Shown here: piece by piece, positions 35,112 to 43,362 of the stretch
Layout: each line of letters begins with the position of its first letter
Position numbering within the stretch: the stretch's first letter is position 1
Assembly: GCF_036030735.1 (NCBI RefSeq)
Contig: NZ_CP107928.1
Location: 2,108,001 to 2,172,000 of the forward strand
Length of the DNA stretch: 64,000 nt
Source: Streptomyces sp. NBC_00425
GTDB lineage: Bacteria; Actinomycetota; Actinomycetes; Streptomycetales; Streptomycetaceae
Direction: 5' to 3'
Position numbers and translations under genes: made by a program
Notes under the pieces: model-generated
What the model was told of the DNA's origin: nothing
What the model saw: only the letters and a program-made list of their open reading frames with translations
The model's database searches: none

Positions 35112-36301
35112 GCCGCCCTCCGGGGTTCGCTCGGGAGCCGGCCGAGCACGCCGGCCAGGCTCTGGGCGGTGCTCGCCCAGCCGTTCAGGGCCGCCCGGCG
35201 GCTGCGCGCGGCCGCCTTGAGCCGCCGTCGCACGTCGGCCTCGCCGAACCAGCCGCGCAGTTCGGCCGCGAGCGCGGCCGGGTCCTCCGGCGGGACGAGG
35301 ATGCCGGGGACGCCGCCGTCGGGGGCGCGGCCGACCGCCTCGGGCAGACCGCCGACGTCCGTCGCGAGGACGGGGATGCCGCGGGCCAGCGCCTCCGTGA
35401 CGGCCATGCCGTACGTCTCGGCGTAGGAGGTGAGGACCATCAGGTCGGCGGAGGCGTAGGCGGCGTCGAGTTCGGCGCCCGCCTTGGGGCCCGCCAGCTC
35501 CAGCCGGTCCTCGAGACCGTGTCTGCGGATGAGGCCGCGCAGGTGGTCGACGTACTCCGGGTCCTGCCCGAGGCCGCCCACGCAGGAGCAGCTCCACGGC
35601 AGGTCCCTGGCCGCGGCCAGCGCCTCCACGAGCCGGTGCTGGCCCTTGCGCGGAGTCACGGCGGCCACGCACAGCAGCCGGGACACGCCGTCGGTGCCGG
35701 AGGCCAGCGGGGCGATGTCGGCGCCGGGGGCGGCGACGTGCACCCGCTCGGGGGCGAGGCCGTGGTGGGAGACGAGACGGCGGACCGCCCACTCGCTGGT
35801 GGCGATCACCGCGGGCACGGCCCGCAGCACGGCCCGCTCCTTGGCGTCGAGTTCGGCCGCGGTCTCCGGCGCGAGACCGCGCTCGTCGCCCAGCGGCAGG
35901 TGCACCAGGACGGCGAGCTGCAGCCGTTCGGCCTCGGGCACGATGATCTCCGGCACCCCGCAGGCCACCAGCCCGTCGAGCAGGACGATCGTGCCGTCGG
36001 GGAACTCACGCAGCGTGCGCGCCAGTTCCGCGCGGGCGGCCGCCTCCGGCCGGGGCCAGGAGCCGGCCACCAGCTGCTTGTGGACCTGCCAGCCGAAGCC
36101 GGGCAGATCCAGGCAGAGGCGCCGGTCGTAGGCGTTGCCGCCGCTCGGGTTCGCCGCGTCGTCGACGCCGCCCGGCATCACGAAGTGCACGGAACGCAGG
36201 GACATGGGGATGATCCCGCCGATCTGGGGGAGCGCCGCCTGCGCGGGCACGTAGGCGAGCGGGGCCGCGGGCACGGCCTTCTCCAGGGTCGCATCGGTCA
36301 C
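35108..36301 (-). CDS. glycosyltransferase family 4
   Basis: A 397-residue GT-B glycosyltransferase of the GT4 type. The acceptor-side Gly-rich loop is [19 protein letters not shown] near residue 44. The donor domain holds [22 protein letters not shown] and the signature [41 protein letters not shown], with the catalytic E-x7-E pattern. The GTG start at 36301 overlaps the PTPS-like gene stop by four bases (GTGA), and its own stop overlaps the methyltransferase start. This tight coupling means the transferase belongs to the same pathway. The sugar donor and acceptor are unknown; a GTP-derived or lipid acceptor is a guess from the neighbours. Confidence 0.87.
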   Translation of the reverse strand: MTDATLEKAVPAAPLAYVPAQAALPQIGGIIPMSLRSVHFVMPGGVDDAANPSGGNAYDRRLCLDLPGFGWQVHKQLVAGSWPRPEAAARAELARTLREFPDGTIVLLDGLVACGVPEIIVPEAERLQLAVLVHLPLGDERGLAPETAAELDAKERAVLRAVPAVIATSEWAVRRLVSHHGLAPERVHVAAPGADIAPLASGTDGVSRLLCVAAVTPRKGQHRLVEALAAARDLPWSCSCVGGLGQDPEYVDHLRGLIRRHGLEDRLELAGPKAGAELDAAYASADLMVLTSYAETYGMAVTEALARGIPVLATDVGGLPEAVGRAPDGGVPGILVPPEDPAALAAELRGWFGEADVRRRLKAAARSRRAALNGWASTAQSLAGVLGRLPSEPRRAA

Positions 36302-36696
36302 AGCGCACGCTCGTAGCTCGCCCAGGCGATGTGCGACTCGTGCAGGCTGACGGCGATGGCGGTGATGCCCCGGGCGCCCTCGCCGAGCGCGCCCTTGTGG
36401 ATGCGCTCCGCGAGCCGGTCGGCGACGACCTTGGCGAGGAACTCGGTCGACGTGTTGACCCCGGCGAAGTCGGGCTCGTTGTCGAGGTTGCGGTAGTTCA
36501 GCTCGCTGACCACGGCCCCGAGCTCCTGCGTGGCGAGGCCGATGTCGACGACGATGTTGTCGTCGTCGAGCTGCTCGCGCCGGAATGTGGCGTCCACCAG
36601 GAACGTCGCTCCGTGCAGGCGCTGCGCGGGTCCGAAGACCTCGCCGCGGAAGCTGTGGGCGATCATGATGTGATCGCGGACGGTGACACTGAACAA
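36298..36696 (-). CDS. divergent 6-pyruvoyl-tetrahydropterin synthase-like protein
   Basis: A 132-residue T-fold protein of the PTPS/QueD family. The TTG at 36696 is the best start because GGAGGG lies eight bases upstream. The fold is recognised from [57 protein letters not shown] and [15 protein letters not shown]. Key residues differ: the usual C-x-x-x-H-G-H is AQRLHGA, so the catalytic Cys and one zinc-site His are Ala, and the Asp-His pair of LDHxxLN is LNYRNL. Only the AHSF and LHG histidines and the late HES glutamate remain. It must therefore do different chemistry from QueD or serve as a binding protein. It leads the coupled series PTPS-GT-MT-membrane protein. Confidence 0.82.
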   Translation of the reverse strand: MFSVTVRDHIMIAHSFRGEVFGPAQRLHGATFLVDATFRREQLDDDNIVVDIGLATQELGAVVSELNYRNLDNEPDFAGVNTSTEFLAKVVADRLAERIHKGALGEGARGITAIAVSLHESHIAWASYERAL

Positions 36697-36727
36697 CGGA
36701 CGACCCTCCAGGTGCGGCGCGTCTGGT

Positions 36728-36752
36728 CCCCCGGCCATTGGCCAACCGGGGG
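36728..36752. other. hairpin in the ADH-PTPS gap
   Basis: A 7-bp stem (CCCCCGG with CCGGGGG) encloses an 11-base loop containing TTGGCCAA. It lies just upstream of the TTG start of the PTPS-like gene, 57 bases after the dehydrogenase stop. It could attenuate transcription between the two genes; evidence is limited to the fold. Confidence 0.4.
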
Positions 36753-36808
36753 ATGCCGTGTAGTACGGCTGCTCGGTTCCCCCCGTTCAGTCCGATCTCA
36801 CTCTTTTC

Positions 36809-37798
36809 TCAGGTCAGGCGCTCCTGCTCGTACCCGATGCGGTGGCACAGCGCCGGGATCTCGCCGGACGCGAGCTTCGGCATCACCTCCGGCAGCTCCC
36901 CGAAGGCGCTGTCACCGGTGACGAGGGCGTCGAGCGCCGGGTCGGCCAGCAGTTCCAGCGCGAGGGCGAGCCGGTCGGCGTAGGTGCGGCTGGCGCGGCG
37001 GGCCGGGGAGACGGCTCCGACCTGGCTGCTGCGGATGACCAGGCGGCGGGAGTGGAAGTCCTCGCCCAGCGGGAGGGACACCTTCCGGTCGCCGTACCAG
37101 CTCAGTTCGAGGACCGTGCCCTCGTCGGCGAGCAGCTCGAGGGAGCGGGCGAGGCCCTGTTCGGTCGCGCTCGCGTGCACCACTAGGTCGCGGCCGCCGA
37201 GCGCGTCGGCGGGCGTCGCGAAGTCGACGCCGAGCGCTTGCGCGGTCTTCGCACGCGCCGGGTCGGCGTCGACCAGCTGGACGCGCACGCCGGGGAAGCG
37301 GGCGAGCAGCGCGGCCACCGAGCAGCCGACCATGCCGCCGCCGACCACCGCGATCCGGTCGCCGGCCAGCGGCGCCGCGTCCCACAGGGCGTTGACGGCC
37401 GTCTCGACGGTGCCGGCGAGGACGGCGCGTTCGGCGGGCACCGAGTCCGGCACGACCGTCACCGCCGTCGCCGGGACGACGTACCGGGTCTGGTGCGGGT
37501 AGAGGCAGAAGACCGTGCGCCCGACGAGCGCCGCGGGACCCTGTTCCACCACCCCCACGTTGAGATAGCCGTACTTCACGGGCCCGGGGAAGTCGCCCTC
37601 CTGGAACGGGGCCCGCATCACCGCGTGCTGGCTCTCGGGCACCCCGCCGCGGAAGACCAGGGTCTCCGTGCCGCGGCTGACGCCGGACCACAGCGAACGC
37701 ACCAGAACCTCGCCCTCGGCGGGGTCCGCAAGCTCGACGTGACGGATCTCGCCCTCTCCCGGAGAGCTGACCCAGAACGCACGTGCGCCGGTCGACAT
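36809..37798 (-). CDS. zinc-binding alcohol dehydrogenase-like (MDR) oxidoreductase
   Basis: A 329-residue medium-chain dehydrogenase/reductase. ATG 37798 is chosen since AGGAGG sits six bases ahead; the ATG at 37804 would overlap that site. N-terminal GroES-like part: VLVRSLWSGVSRGTETLVFRGGVPES. Rossmann part: RIAVVGGGMVGCSVAALLARFPGVRVQLVDADPAR. The usual catalytic Cys-His-Glu zinc set is not evident, because Ser-Gly-Val-Ser replaces the G-x-C-x-T region, so a zinc-free MDR is possible. It is followed after 112 bases by the PTPS-like gene on the same strand and is divergent from the CDP-alcohol phosphotransferase. It is probably a redox step in the same pathway. Confidence 0.83.
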   Translation of the reverse strand: MSTGARAFWVSSPGEGEIRHVELADPAEGEVLVRSLWSGVSRGTETLVFRGGVPESQHAVMRAPFQEGDFPGPVKYGYLNVGVVEQGPAALVGRTVFCLYPHQTRYVVPATAVTVVPDSVPAERAVLAGTVETAVNALWDAAPLAGDRIAVVGGGMVGCSVAALLARFPGVRVQLVDADPARAKTAQALGVDFATPADALGGRDLVVHASATEQGLARSLELLADEGTVLELSWYGDRKVSLPLGEDFHSRRLVIRSSQVGAVSPARRASRTYADRLALALELLADPALDALVTGDSAFGELPEVMPKLASGEIPALCHRIGYEQERLT

Positions 37799-37906
37799 CC
37801 ACATCCTCCTGAACGATCGGGAACCTGTTCACGTACCGAGGTGTGCACAGTCCGCGCACAGTACGCGGCACTGATCATCTCTGTCATCTGGCCGGAGGAA
37901 TGTGCG

Positions 37907-38662
37907 GTGGCCCTGAACAACACTTACGACGCAAGGCTGGTCCAGCAGGAGACCGCTGTGGGAGCGGGCGTGCAGATCCTGTTGCTGGCCCTGCTCGGCA
38001 CGGCGATCGGCATGGGGCCGGCGGGCTGGGTCACCGGCCTCGTCTTCGCCATCGCCACCTGGGCGGTCCTCTCCCGGGCGCTGCACCGCTCCAGCCTGCG
38101 CTCCTTCGGCCCGGCCAACCGGGTCACGCTCGGCCGGGCGACGCTGGTCGGCGGGGTGACCGCGCTGGTCGCGGACTCCTTCGAGAGCACGCCGCCGGTG
38201 ACACTGCTGGTCGGCCTGACGGCCGTGGCCCTGATCCTCGACGGGGTCGACGGCAAGGTCGCCCGCCGCACCAACACCTCGACGGCGCTGGGCGCGCGGT
38301 TCGACATGGAGGTCGACGCGTTCCTGATCCTGGTGCTCAGCGTGTACGTGTCCATGGCGCTGGGCCCGTGGGTCCTGCTCATCGGCGGCATGCGCTACGT
38401 GTTCGTCGCGGCGGCCCGGGTGGCCCCCTGGCTCAACGCCCCGCTGCCGCCGAGCACCGCCCGCAAGACGGTCGCCGCCCTGCAGGGCGTCCTGTTGCTG
38501 CTGGCCGGCGCCGATCTGCTGCCGTACGCCGCCAACTTCGCGGTCGTGCTGCTGGCGCTGGGCTCGCTGGTCTGGTCGTTCGGCCGCGACGTGCTGTGGC
38601 TGTGGCGGACCTCGCGGGTCGCGGCGCAGACCTCGGCGGAGAAGGTGCTGGAGCTCGTGTAG
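37907..38662 (+). CDS. CDP-alcohol phosphatidyltransferase family protein
   Basis: A 251-residue membrane enzyme with about six hydrophobic segments. The full CDP-OH-P signature D-x2-D-G-x2-A-R-x8-G-x3-D-x3-D is present from residue 106 (DGVDGKVARRTNT, then LGARFDMEVD). Such enzymes join a CDP-activated alcohol, often CDP-diacylglycerol, to an alcohol acceptor. GTG 37907 has GGAGG eight bases upstream. It is divergent from the dehydrogenase and shares its promoter region of about 108 bases. With the GT4 and flippase-like genes nearby, it may put the cluster product on a phospholipid (inference). A 23-bp hairpin terminator follows. Confidence 0.87.
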   Translation: MALNNTYDARLVQQETAVGAGVQILLLALLGTAIGMGPAGWVTGLVFAIATWAVLSRALHRSSLRSFGPANRVTLGRATLVGGVTALVADSFESTPPVTLLVGLTAVALILDGVDGKVARRTNTSTALGARFDMEVDAFLILVLSVYVSMALGPWVLLIGGMRYVFVAAARVAPWLNAPLPPSTARKTVAALQGVLLLLAGADLLPYAANFAVVLLALGSLVWSFGRDVLWLWRTSRVAAQTSAEKVLELV

Positions 38663-38699
38663 CCCGTGTGACTCGGGCAGTTCGTACAGTTCGTCACTT

Positions 38700-38751
38700 C
38701 ACAGGGGGAAGGGCCCGGACCGTGAACTCGGTCCGGGCCCTTCCCCCTGTG
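38700..38751. terminator. strong bidirectional hairpin terminator
   Basis: A perfect 23-bp inverted repeat (38700-38722 with 38729-38751) and a TGAACT loop between the convergent CDP-alcohol phosphotransferase and YcnI genes. Confidence 0.95.
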
Positions 38752-38781
38752 GTTCTCGCTTCTCCTGTGGTTCTCGCGCCG

Positions 38782-39588
38782 TTACGAGCGGCGCGGGCGC
38801 GTCCGTACGACGGCGAAGGCGGCTGCCGCGAGCCCGAGGACGCCTACGGCCAGCCCGGCGGCGCCCAGTTGCCGGGCGGTGGAGTCACTGCCGTCGACGG
38901 CCTGCGCCGTACCGGCCTCGGTGGCCTCGGCGCCGCTCGCGCTCTTCGCGGGGGCGGAGGGGGCGTCGGTGGCGCCGGCGTCCGCCGCCGGCGTCAGCGC
39001 GAGCACCGGCGCCGGGTTCTCCGGCTCGTCCGCTCCCGCCGCGGCCTCCTCGATCCAGCGGACGGTCTTGCCGTCGGAGTAGGTCTGCAGGGTCTTGAAG
39101 GTCAGCCGGCCGGTGTCGTCGGGGAGCTGCCCGAAGGCGACGTCGAAGTCCTCGTACTGGCCGGCGCCGATCTTGCCGCCGGTCCAGGTGATCTCGGAGG
39201 CGGCCTCGGTGATCGTGCCGTCGTCCGTCTTCACGGGCGTCTTGAGCTTCGTCGTGGTCACCTTCGCGGTCCAGCCGTCCTGCGGGTGGACCAGCACGCC
39301 GAGCACGGGGTGGTCGGTGGGCAGGAAGACCTGCACCTCGGTGGTGCTCGCGGTGTCCTCCTCGTTGGGGACCCGGAAGCTGAGCACGCCGTCGGTGGCG
39401 CCCTCGGCGTAGCTCTCGGGGTGCACGGTGACGTGCGCGGAGGCGGCGCCTGCGGCGGCGAGGACCGCGGCGGCGGCGAGCACGGCGCCGAGACCGGCGC
39501 GGCGCAGGACGGGCCGTGTCGAGGACACGGGTGCAGGGGACATGGATGTCGAGGACATGGGTGCAGGGGACACGGGTGTCGAGGACAT
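38782..39588 (-). CDS. YcnI-family (DUF1775) copper-binding membrane-anchored protein
   Basis: A 268-residue exported protein. A hydrophobic leader (GLGAVLAAAAVLAAAGAASA) ends just before the invariant His of the mature N-terminus, HVTVHPESYAEGATDGVLSFRVPNEE, the copper-binding start of YcnI domains. Other family blocks are VQVFLPTDHPVLGVLVHPQDGW, ITWTGGKIGAGQYEDFDVAFGQLPDD and VRWIE. A Pro/Ala/Ser-rich spacer and one C-terminal membrane helix with a basic tail anchor it outside the cell. The first 25 residues come from a 30-bp tandem repeat (MSSTPVSPAP, MSSTSMSPAP), so the true start is uncertain. It lies 55 bases after a small membrane-protein gene, probably co-transcribed. Confidence 0.88.
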   Translation of the reverse strand: MSSTPVSPAPMSSTSMSPAPVSSTRPVLRRAGLGAVLAAAAVLAAAGAASAHVTVHPESYAEGATDGVLSFRVPNEEDTASTTEVQVFLPTDHPVLGVLVHPQDGWTAKVTTTKLKTPVKTDDGTITEAASEITWTGGKIGAGQYEDFDVAFGQLPDDTGRLTFKTLQTYSDGKTVRWIEEAAAGADEPENPAPVLALTPAADAGATDAPSAPAKSASGAEATEAGTAQAVDGSDSTARQLGAAGLAVGVLGLAAAAFAVVRTRPRRS

Positions 39589-39592
39589 GGGT
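39516..39592. repeat. 30-bp tandem repeat at the ycnI start
   Basis: About 2.5 imperfect copies of a 30-bp unit built from GAGGACATGG and GTGCAGGGGA blocks. On the minus strand each unit supplies ATG or GTG codons in the ycnI frame (39588, 39558, 39543, 39528), encoding a repeated MSST-SPAP peptide. Copy-number change would alter the leader length in steps of ten residues. Confidence 0.85.
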
Positions 39593-39643
39593 GGATGATC
39601 TCCGTACAGGAAGGGTGTGGGTCCGGCTCGGGCCGGCTCGGGG

Positions 39644-40243
39644 TCAGGTCGCGTACGGGATCGGGGTGGGCGGGCCGCGACGGCTCACCGCGTGACGGAG
39701 CAGCGACTGCCGTGTGGGAACGGGAGCGGGGGCGGCGGCCCGGATCGGGGGCACGGGCGGCGGGACGGGGGTGCCCCGCCACCAGGCGGCGAGGCCCGGC
39801 AGGAACGCCACCGCACGGCGCAGCAGCGACCACAGGGCGGCCTCCCCGCGCCGCAGCCACCAGGAGGCGGCCAGCGCGGCGAGGACGTGGGCCGCCGTGG
39901 CGTGCGGGGTCACGGCCGTCGCCTGGGCGTGCAGGTGCATGCCCTGCGCGGACGTCATCGGCATCGCCGGCATGGTGCGCGCGGCCGCCCGGGAGTGGGC
40001 GGCGTCGAAGGCGACGTGCAGGCCGGCCTGCGTGGCGAGCGTGGCCGCGCCGATCCCGGGCAGCGAGCGCTCGCGGGCGCCGAGCAGCCATCCGGCCGCG
40101 AAGACCGCCAGGAAGCCGGCGCCGTCCGCCCATGGCGGGGGCGGGCCGCCCGTGGCGAGTCCGTGTCCGGCGGCGGCCAGCAGGACGCACACCGCGGCGA
40201 ACACCGCGGCGCGCAGACTCCGGACGGCCGGGGACGCACTCAT
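39644..40243 (-). CDS. small integral membrane protein, possible metal-related partner of YcnI
   Basis: A 199-residue protein of unknown function with about five hydrophobic stretches (AAVFAAVCVLLAAAGHGLATGG, AGFLAVFAAGWLLGARE, ATLATQAGLHVAFDAA, AAHVLAALAASWWLRRG, AVAFLPGLAAWW). Between the third and fourth lies a Met/His-rich loop, MPAMPMTSAQGMHLHAQ, the kind of sequence that binds Cu(I). It is directly upstream of ycnI on the same strand. Its place and that loop suggest copper handling, but no named family motif is seen. ATG 40243 is chosen over the upstream ATG at 40297, which falls in a repeat. Confidence 0.65.
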   Translation of the reverse strand: MSASPAVRSLRAAVFAAVCVLLAAAGHGLATGGPPPPWADGAGFLAVFAAGWLLGARERSLPGIGAATLATQAGLHVAFDAAHSRAAARTMPAMPMTSAQGMHLHAQATAVTPHATAAHVLAALAASWWLRRGEAALWSLLRRAVAFLPGLAAWWRGTPVPPPVPPIRAAAPAPVPTRQSLLRHAVSRRGPPTPIPYAT

Positions 40244-40282
40244 CGTGGGGATCCTGCCACGTCCACCTGGTACGTCGGGCAC

Positions 40283-40340
40283 GGCCCACGCGTTCACCCG
40301 CGGCCCACGCGTTCACCCGCGGGCCTGCGCCTTCACCCGC
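40283..40340. repeat. 19-bp tandem repeat between two minus-strand genes
   Basis: Two exact copies of GGCCCACGCGTTCACCCGC (40283-40301 and 40302-40320) and a third degenerate copy to 40340, which reaches into the 3' end of the MFS gene. It is probably a slippage product; no function is evident. Confidence 0.85.
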
Positions 40341-41562
40341 GGCGCGGCAACAGCACGACGGCGGCGGCCGGGACCACGGCGAGCACGAGCCAGGGGACGG
40401 CCCGGGGCAGTCCGGTGTCGAGGAGGGCGCCGGTGCCCGCGCTGCCGAGCAGCACGATCAGCCCGGAGACCGAGGACAGCGCCCCGGTGTACAGACCGAG
40501 CCGGCCCTCCTCGGCGAGGTCGGGCACCCAGGCCCGGGCGGCGGGGGCGACGAGCATCTGACCGACGGTGAGCAGCACGACGAATCCGGCCGCGGGCAGC
40601 AGCCCGGCCGTGCCGGTCCGGCCGGCGGGCAGGGCGGCGGCCACGACGGCGAACCCGGCGGCGATCAGCGCGAGTCCGGCGGCCATCGAGCGGCGTGGGC
40701 CGGTCCGCTCCCCCGTCCACCGGGTGACCGGCAGCTGGGCGGTCACCGCCAGCAGCGAGGACAGCGCGAACAGCCAGGCCAGCGGCGCCTGCGAACCGGC
40801 CGCCCGCTCCACCTCGGCGGGCAGGGCGAGGTAGAGCTGGTTGTAGGCGAGGAGGTAGGCGCCGTGGGCGCAGCACAGGGCGAGGAAGCGGCGGTTGCGC
40901 AGCAGCGGTCCCGTACCGCCGCGCAGGCGGACGCGGGGGCGTCCGGGGAGGTGCCTCGGCAGCAGCCGGGCGTGAGCGGCGAGGACGAGCACGAAGACCC
41001 CGGCGCCGGCCAGGCACACCGTGCGGAAGTCGGCCTCGAGGAGCAGTGCGCCGAGCAGCGGGCCGAGGAACGCCCCGGCCTGCCCGGCGACCGTGAACAG
41101 GGCCAGCACCCGGGTCCGCGGCCCGCCGCCGGCCTCCTCGTGCAGGACGGCCTGCCGCGCCGCCTCGGACTCGACGGCGGGCGAGAACAATGCGGCCGCG
41201 AACCCGGTGAGGAGCACCGCCGCGACGACCGTCCAGGTCTGCTCCGCGTAACCGAGCCAGGCGAAGCCTGCGACGCGCAGCGCGCACCCGGCGAGGACGA
41301 CGGGCCGTACTCCGTGGCGGTCGGCGAGCGCCCCGCCGACCACGAACAGCCCTTGCTGGCTGAAGGTCCGCAGGCCCAGCACGAAACCGACCAGCCAGCC
41401 GGCCATGCCCACCGCGTCGCCCAGATGCTCGGCGAGAAAGGGCAGGACCGCGAAGAATCCGATGTTGAAGGCGAATTGAGTGGCGATCAGAAGTCTCAGC
41501 AGGGACGGCAGTCGGGGGCCGACGCCCGTCCCACGACGGGCTTCGGGTCGCACCTCCGTCAT
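40333..41562 (-). CDS. MFS transporter
   Basis: A 409-residue major facilitator with 12 predicted membrane helices. The first helix is LLIATQFAFNIGFFAVLPFLAEHLGD, the loop-2/3 motif is GGALADRHGVRPVVLAG, and the central loop LLPRHLPGRPRVRLRGGTG separates the halves. The pattern is that of the MdtH/YfcJ-like drug or metabolite exporters. The start overlaps the end of the fused ABC permease gene by ATGA, so it is the last gene of the operon GNAT, binding protein, permease, MFS. An exporter beside an importer suggests secretion and recapture of one small molecule, for example a metallophore (inference). Confidence 0.85.
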   Translation of the reverse strand: MTEVRPEARRGTGVGPRLPSLLRLLIATQFAFNIGFFAVLPFLAEHLGDAVGMAGWLVGFVLGLRTFSQQGLFVVGGALADRHGVRPVVLAGCALRVAGFAWLGYAEQTWTVVAAVLLTGFAAALFSPAVESEAARQAVLHEEAGGGPRTRVLALFTVAGQAGAFLGPLLGALLLEADFRTVCLAGAGVFVLVLAAHARLLPRHLPGRPRVRLRGGTGPLLRNRRFLALCCAHGAYLLAYNQLYLALPAEVERAAGSQAPLAWLFALSSLLAVTAQLPVTRWTGERTGPRRSMAAGLALIAAGFAVVAAALPAGRTGTAGLLPAAGFVVLLTVGQMLVAPAARAWVPDLAEEGRLGLYTGALSSVSGLIVLLGSAGTGALLDTGLPRAVPWLVLAVVPAAAVVLLPRRG

Positions 41563-43358
41563 CCCGCACTCACCGACTCAGGCTGTGAGGGCGGGCGTTC
41601 ACCGCAGCGAGCGCCGGAGTCGCGGTCCGTCGCGCGGCGTCGCCCCGGGCTTCGTCGCAGCCCGGCCGCCGTCACCGCCAGGGCGCCCAGCACGGCAAGG
41701 ACGGCGGCGGGGGCGAGGACGGCCCAGGGAGCGCGTTCGGCGTAGGGCTGGTTCTCGGCGAGCAGCAGGCCCCATTCGGGGGACGGCGGCTGCGCGCCGA
41801 GGCCGAGGAAGCCGAGGGAGGCCAGGGCGAGGGCGATGCCGGGCAGGCGCAGAAGGGCGTGCCGGGCGACCGGAGGCAGGACGGCGGGCAGGAGTTCGCC
41901 GGTGAGCAGTCGCCAGGGTCCGGCGCCGAGGGCCCGGGTGGCGGCGAGGTGGAGGGTCGCCCGCTCCTCGCGCAGCAGCGCGGACGTGTGCGCGGCGAGC
42001 GGCGCCCAGGCGACCACGGCCACGGCGAGGACGGGCGTCCAGGCTCCGCCGCCCCGGACGGCGGCGACCAGGAGCGCCGCGAGGACGGGCGGGACGGCGT
42101 TCACCGTGTCGACGAGAGGCCCGGACAGCCGGGGCAGCAGCCCGAGCAGGAGGCCTGCCGCGAGCGCGATCGCGCTGACCGCGAGGGCGTGCGTGAGGGT
42201 GTCGAGGGCGCCGTGGGCGACCCGGGCGAGGACGTCGCGCCCCAGTGCGTCGGTGCCGAACGGGTGGGCCCCGGAGGGGGCTTGGAGTCGGGCGTCGGTG
42301 TCGAGGGCGAGCGGGTCGCGGGGCAGACCGCCCAGGACGACGGCGAGCAGCGCGACGCCGTGGGCGAGCGGCGGGATCCGCCGGGCGGGCGGCGCCGGCC
42401 GGTGCAGGGAGTGCAGGGCCCCGTCGCGCAGGGCGGGCCCGATGAGCCGCCGGGCGGCGAGGCGGACCACGGCGGTGGTGACGGCCGCGAGCGCGACGAG
42501 CACGAGGACACCCGCCTGGAGAACGGGCAGGTCCTGGGCGATCGCCGCCTGGAGGGTCGTGCGGCCGAGCCCCGGGATGTCGAAGATCTGCTCCACGGCG
42601 ACGGATCCGCCGGTCAGTCCCACCAGGAACAGCCCGACGTTGGGCAGCAGTCCGGGCACGCAGCGGCGCAGCGCCTTGCGGGCGACGCTCCGGCCGGGCA
42701 GGCCTCGGGCGGCCGTGGCGACAGCCCAGGGCTCGGCGAAGGCGGCGGGCAGCTGGTCGTCGAGGAGGCGCCCGAGGACTGCCCCGGCGGGCAGGCCGAG
42801 GGCGAGCGCGGGCAGCACGGTCCACTGCGGGCCGTACCAGCCGAGGGCGGGCAGCCATCCCAGCTGCACGCCGACCACCGTGGCGAGGACGGAGGCGATG
42901 AGGAACTCCGGCAGCGCGGCGAGCACGGCGGAGCCGGAGCCGCCGGCAGGCCGGCCGTCGAGGCGGCGTCGCGCGCCGAGGCGCAGGGTGCGGGCGCACA
43001 CGCCGGCGGCGGTGACCAGCGCGACGGCCAGGGCCACCGCCACCAGCAGCAGGGACGCGCCGAGGGCGACGAGGACGCCGGGCATGACCTCGGCGCCGGA
43101 GATCCAGGACCGTCCGGCGTCCCCGCGCGGCAGGCCCGCCAGCCACTGCCCGAGCAGGTGCAGCGGGCCGTCGTCCAGGCCGAGTCGGGCGCGGACGTCG
43201 GCGAGTGCCTGCGCGGTGGCGTCCCGGTCGGCGGACTGCGCCTTGAGCACGGTGAGCGCCGGGTCGGTGTGCGAGATCCACGGCAGCAGCCCGGTCCCGC
43301 ACACCAGCAGCGCGGCCAGTACGGCACGCCACAGCAGCGTGCCCACCCTGCTTCTCAT
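41559..43358 (-). CDS. fused DppB-DppC-type ABC transporter permease
   Basis: A 599-residue protein in which two permeases of the peptide/nickel ABC family are joined. The first half (residues 1-310) is DppB-like: a leading helix LLWRAVLAALLVCGTGLLPW, the periplasmic loop, and the EAA-type block VARKALRRCVPGLLPNVGLFLVGLTGGSVAVEQIFDIPGLG. The second half is DppC-like: HPFGTDALGRDVLARVAHGALDTL, RALGAGPWRLLTGELLPAVLPPVARHALLRLPGIALALASLGFLGLGAQPPSPEWG. Such permeases are normally two genes. It overlaps the MFS gene and follows the binding-protein gene by four bases. No ATPase gene accompanies it, so energy must come from an ABC subunit encoded elsewhere. Confidence 0.88.
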   Translation of the reverse strand: MRSRVGTLLWRAVLAALLVCGTGLLPWISHTDPALTVLKAQSADRDATAQALADVRARLGLDDGPLHLLGQWLAGLPRGDAGRSWISGAEVMPGVLVALGASLLLVAVALAVALVTAAGVCARTLRLGARRRLDGRPAGGSGSAVLAALPEFLIASVLATVVGVQLGWLPALGWYGPQWTVLPALALGLPAGAVLGRLLDDQLPAAFAEPWAVATAARGLPGRSVARKALRRCVPGLLPNVGLFLVGLTGGSVAVEQIFDIPGLGRTTLQAAIAQDLPVLQAGVLVLVALAAVTTAVVRLAARRLIGPALRDGALHSLHRPAPPARRIPPLAHGVALLAVVLGGLPRDPLALDTDARLQAPSGAHPFGTDALGRDVLARVAHGALDTLTHALAVSAIALAAGLLLGLLPRLSGPLVDTVNAVPPVLAALLVAAVRGGGAWTPVLAVAVVAWAPLAAHTSALLREERATLHLAATRALGAGPWRLLTGELLPAVLPPVARHALLRLPGIALALASLGFLGLGAQPPSPEWGLLLAENQPYAERAPWAVLAPAAVLAVLGALAVTAAGLRRSPGRRRATDRDSGARCGERPPSQPESVSAG

Positions 43359-43362
43359 GCCG

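Noticed and set aside
40283..40340. Tandem repeats as a CRISPR array
   Set aside because: Head-to-tail 19-bp units without spacers; simple tandem duplication.
37843..41745. 1300-codon plus-strand frame
   Set aside because: It crosses a 23-bp terminator and several minus-strand genes and is Arg/Gly/Pro-rich without domains.
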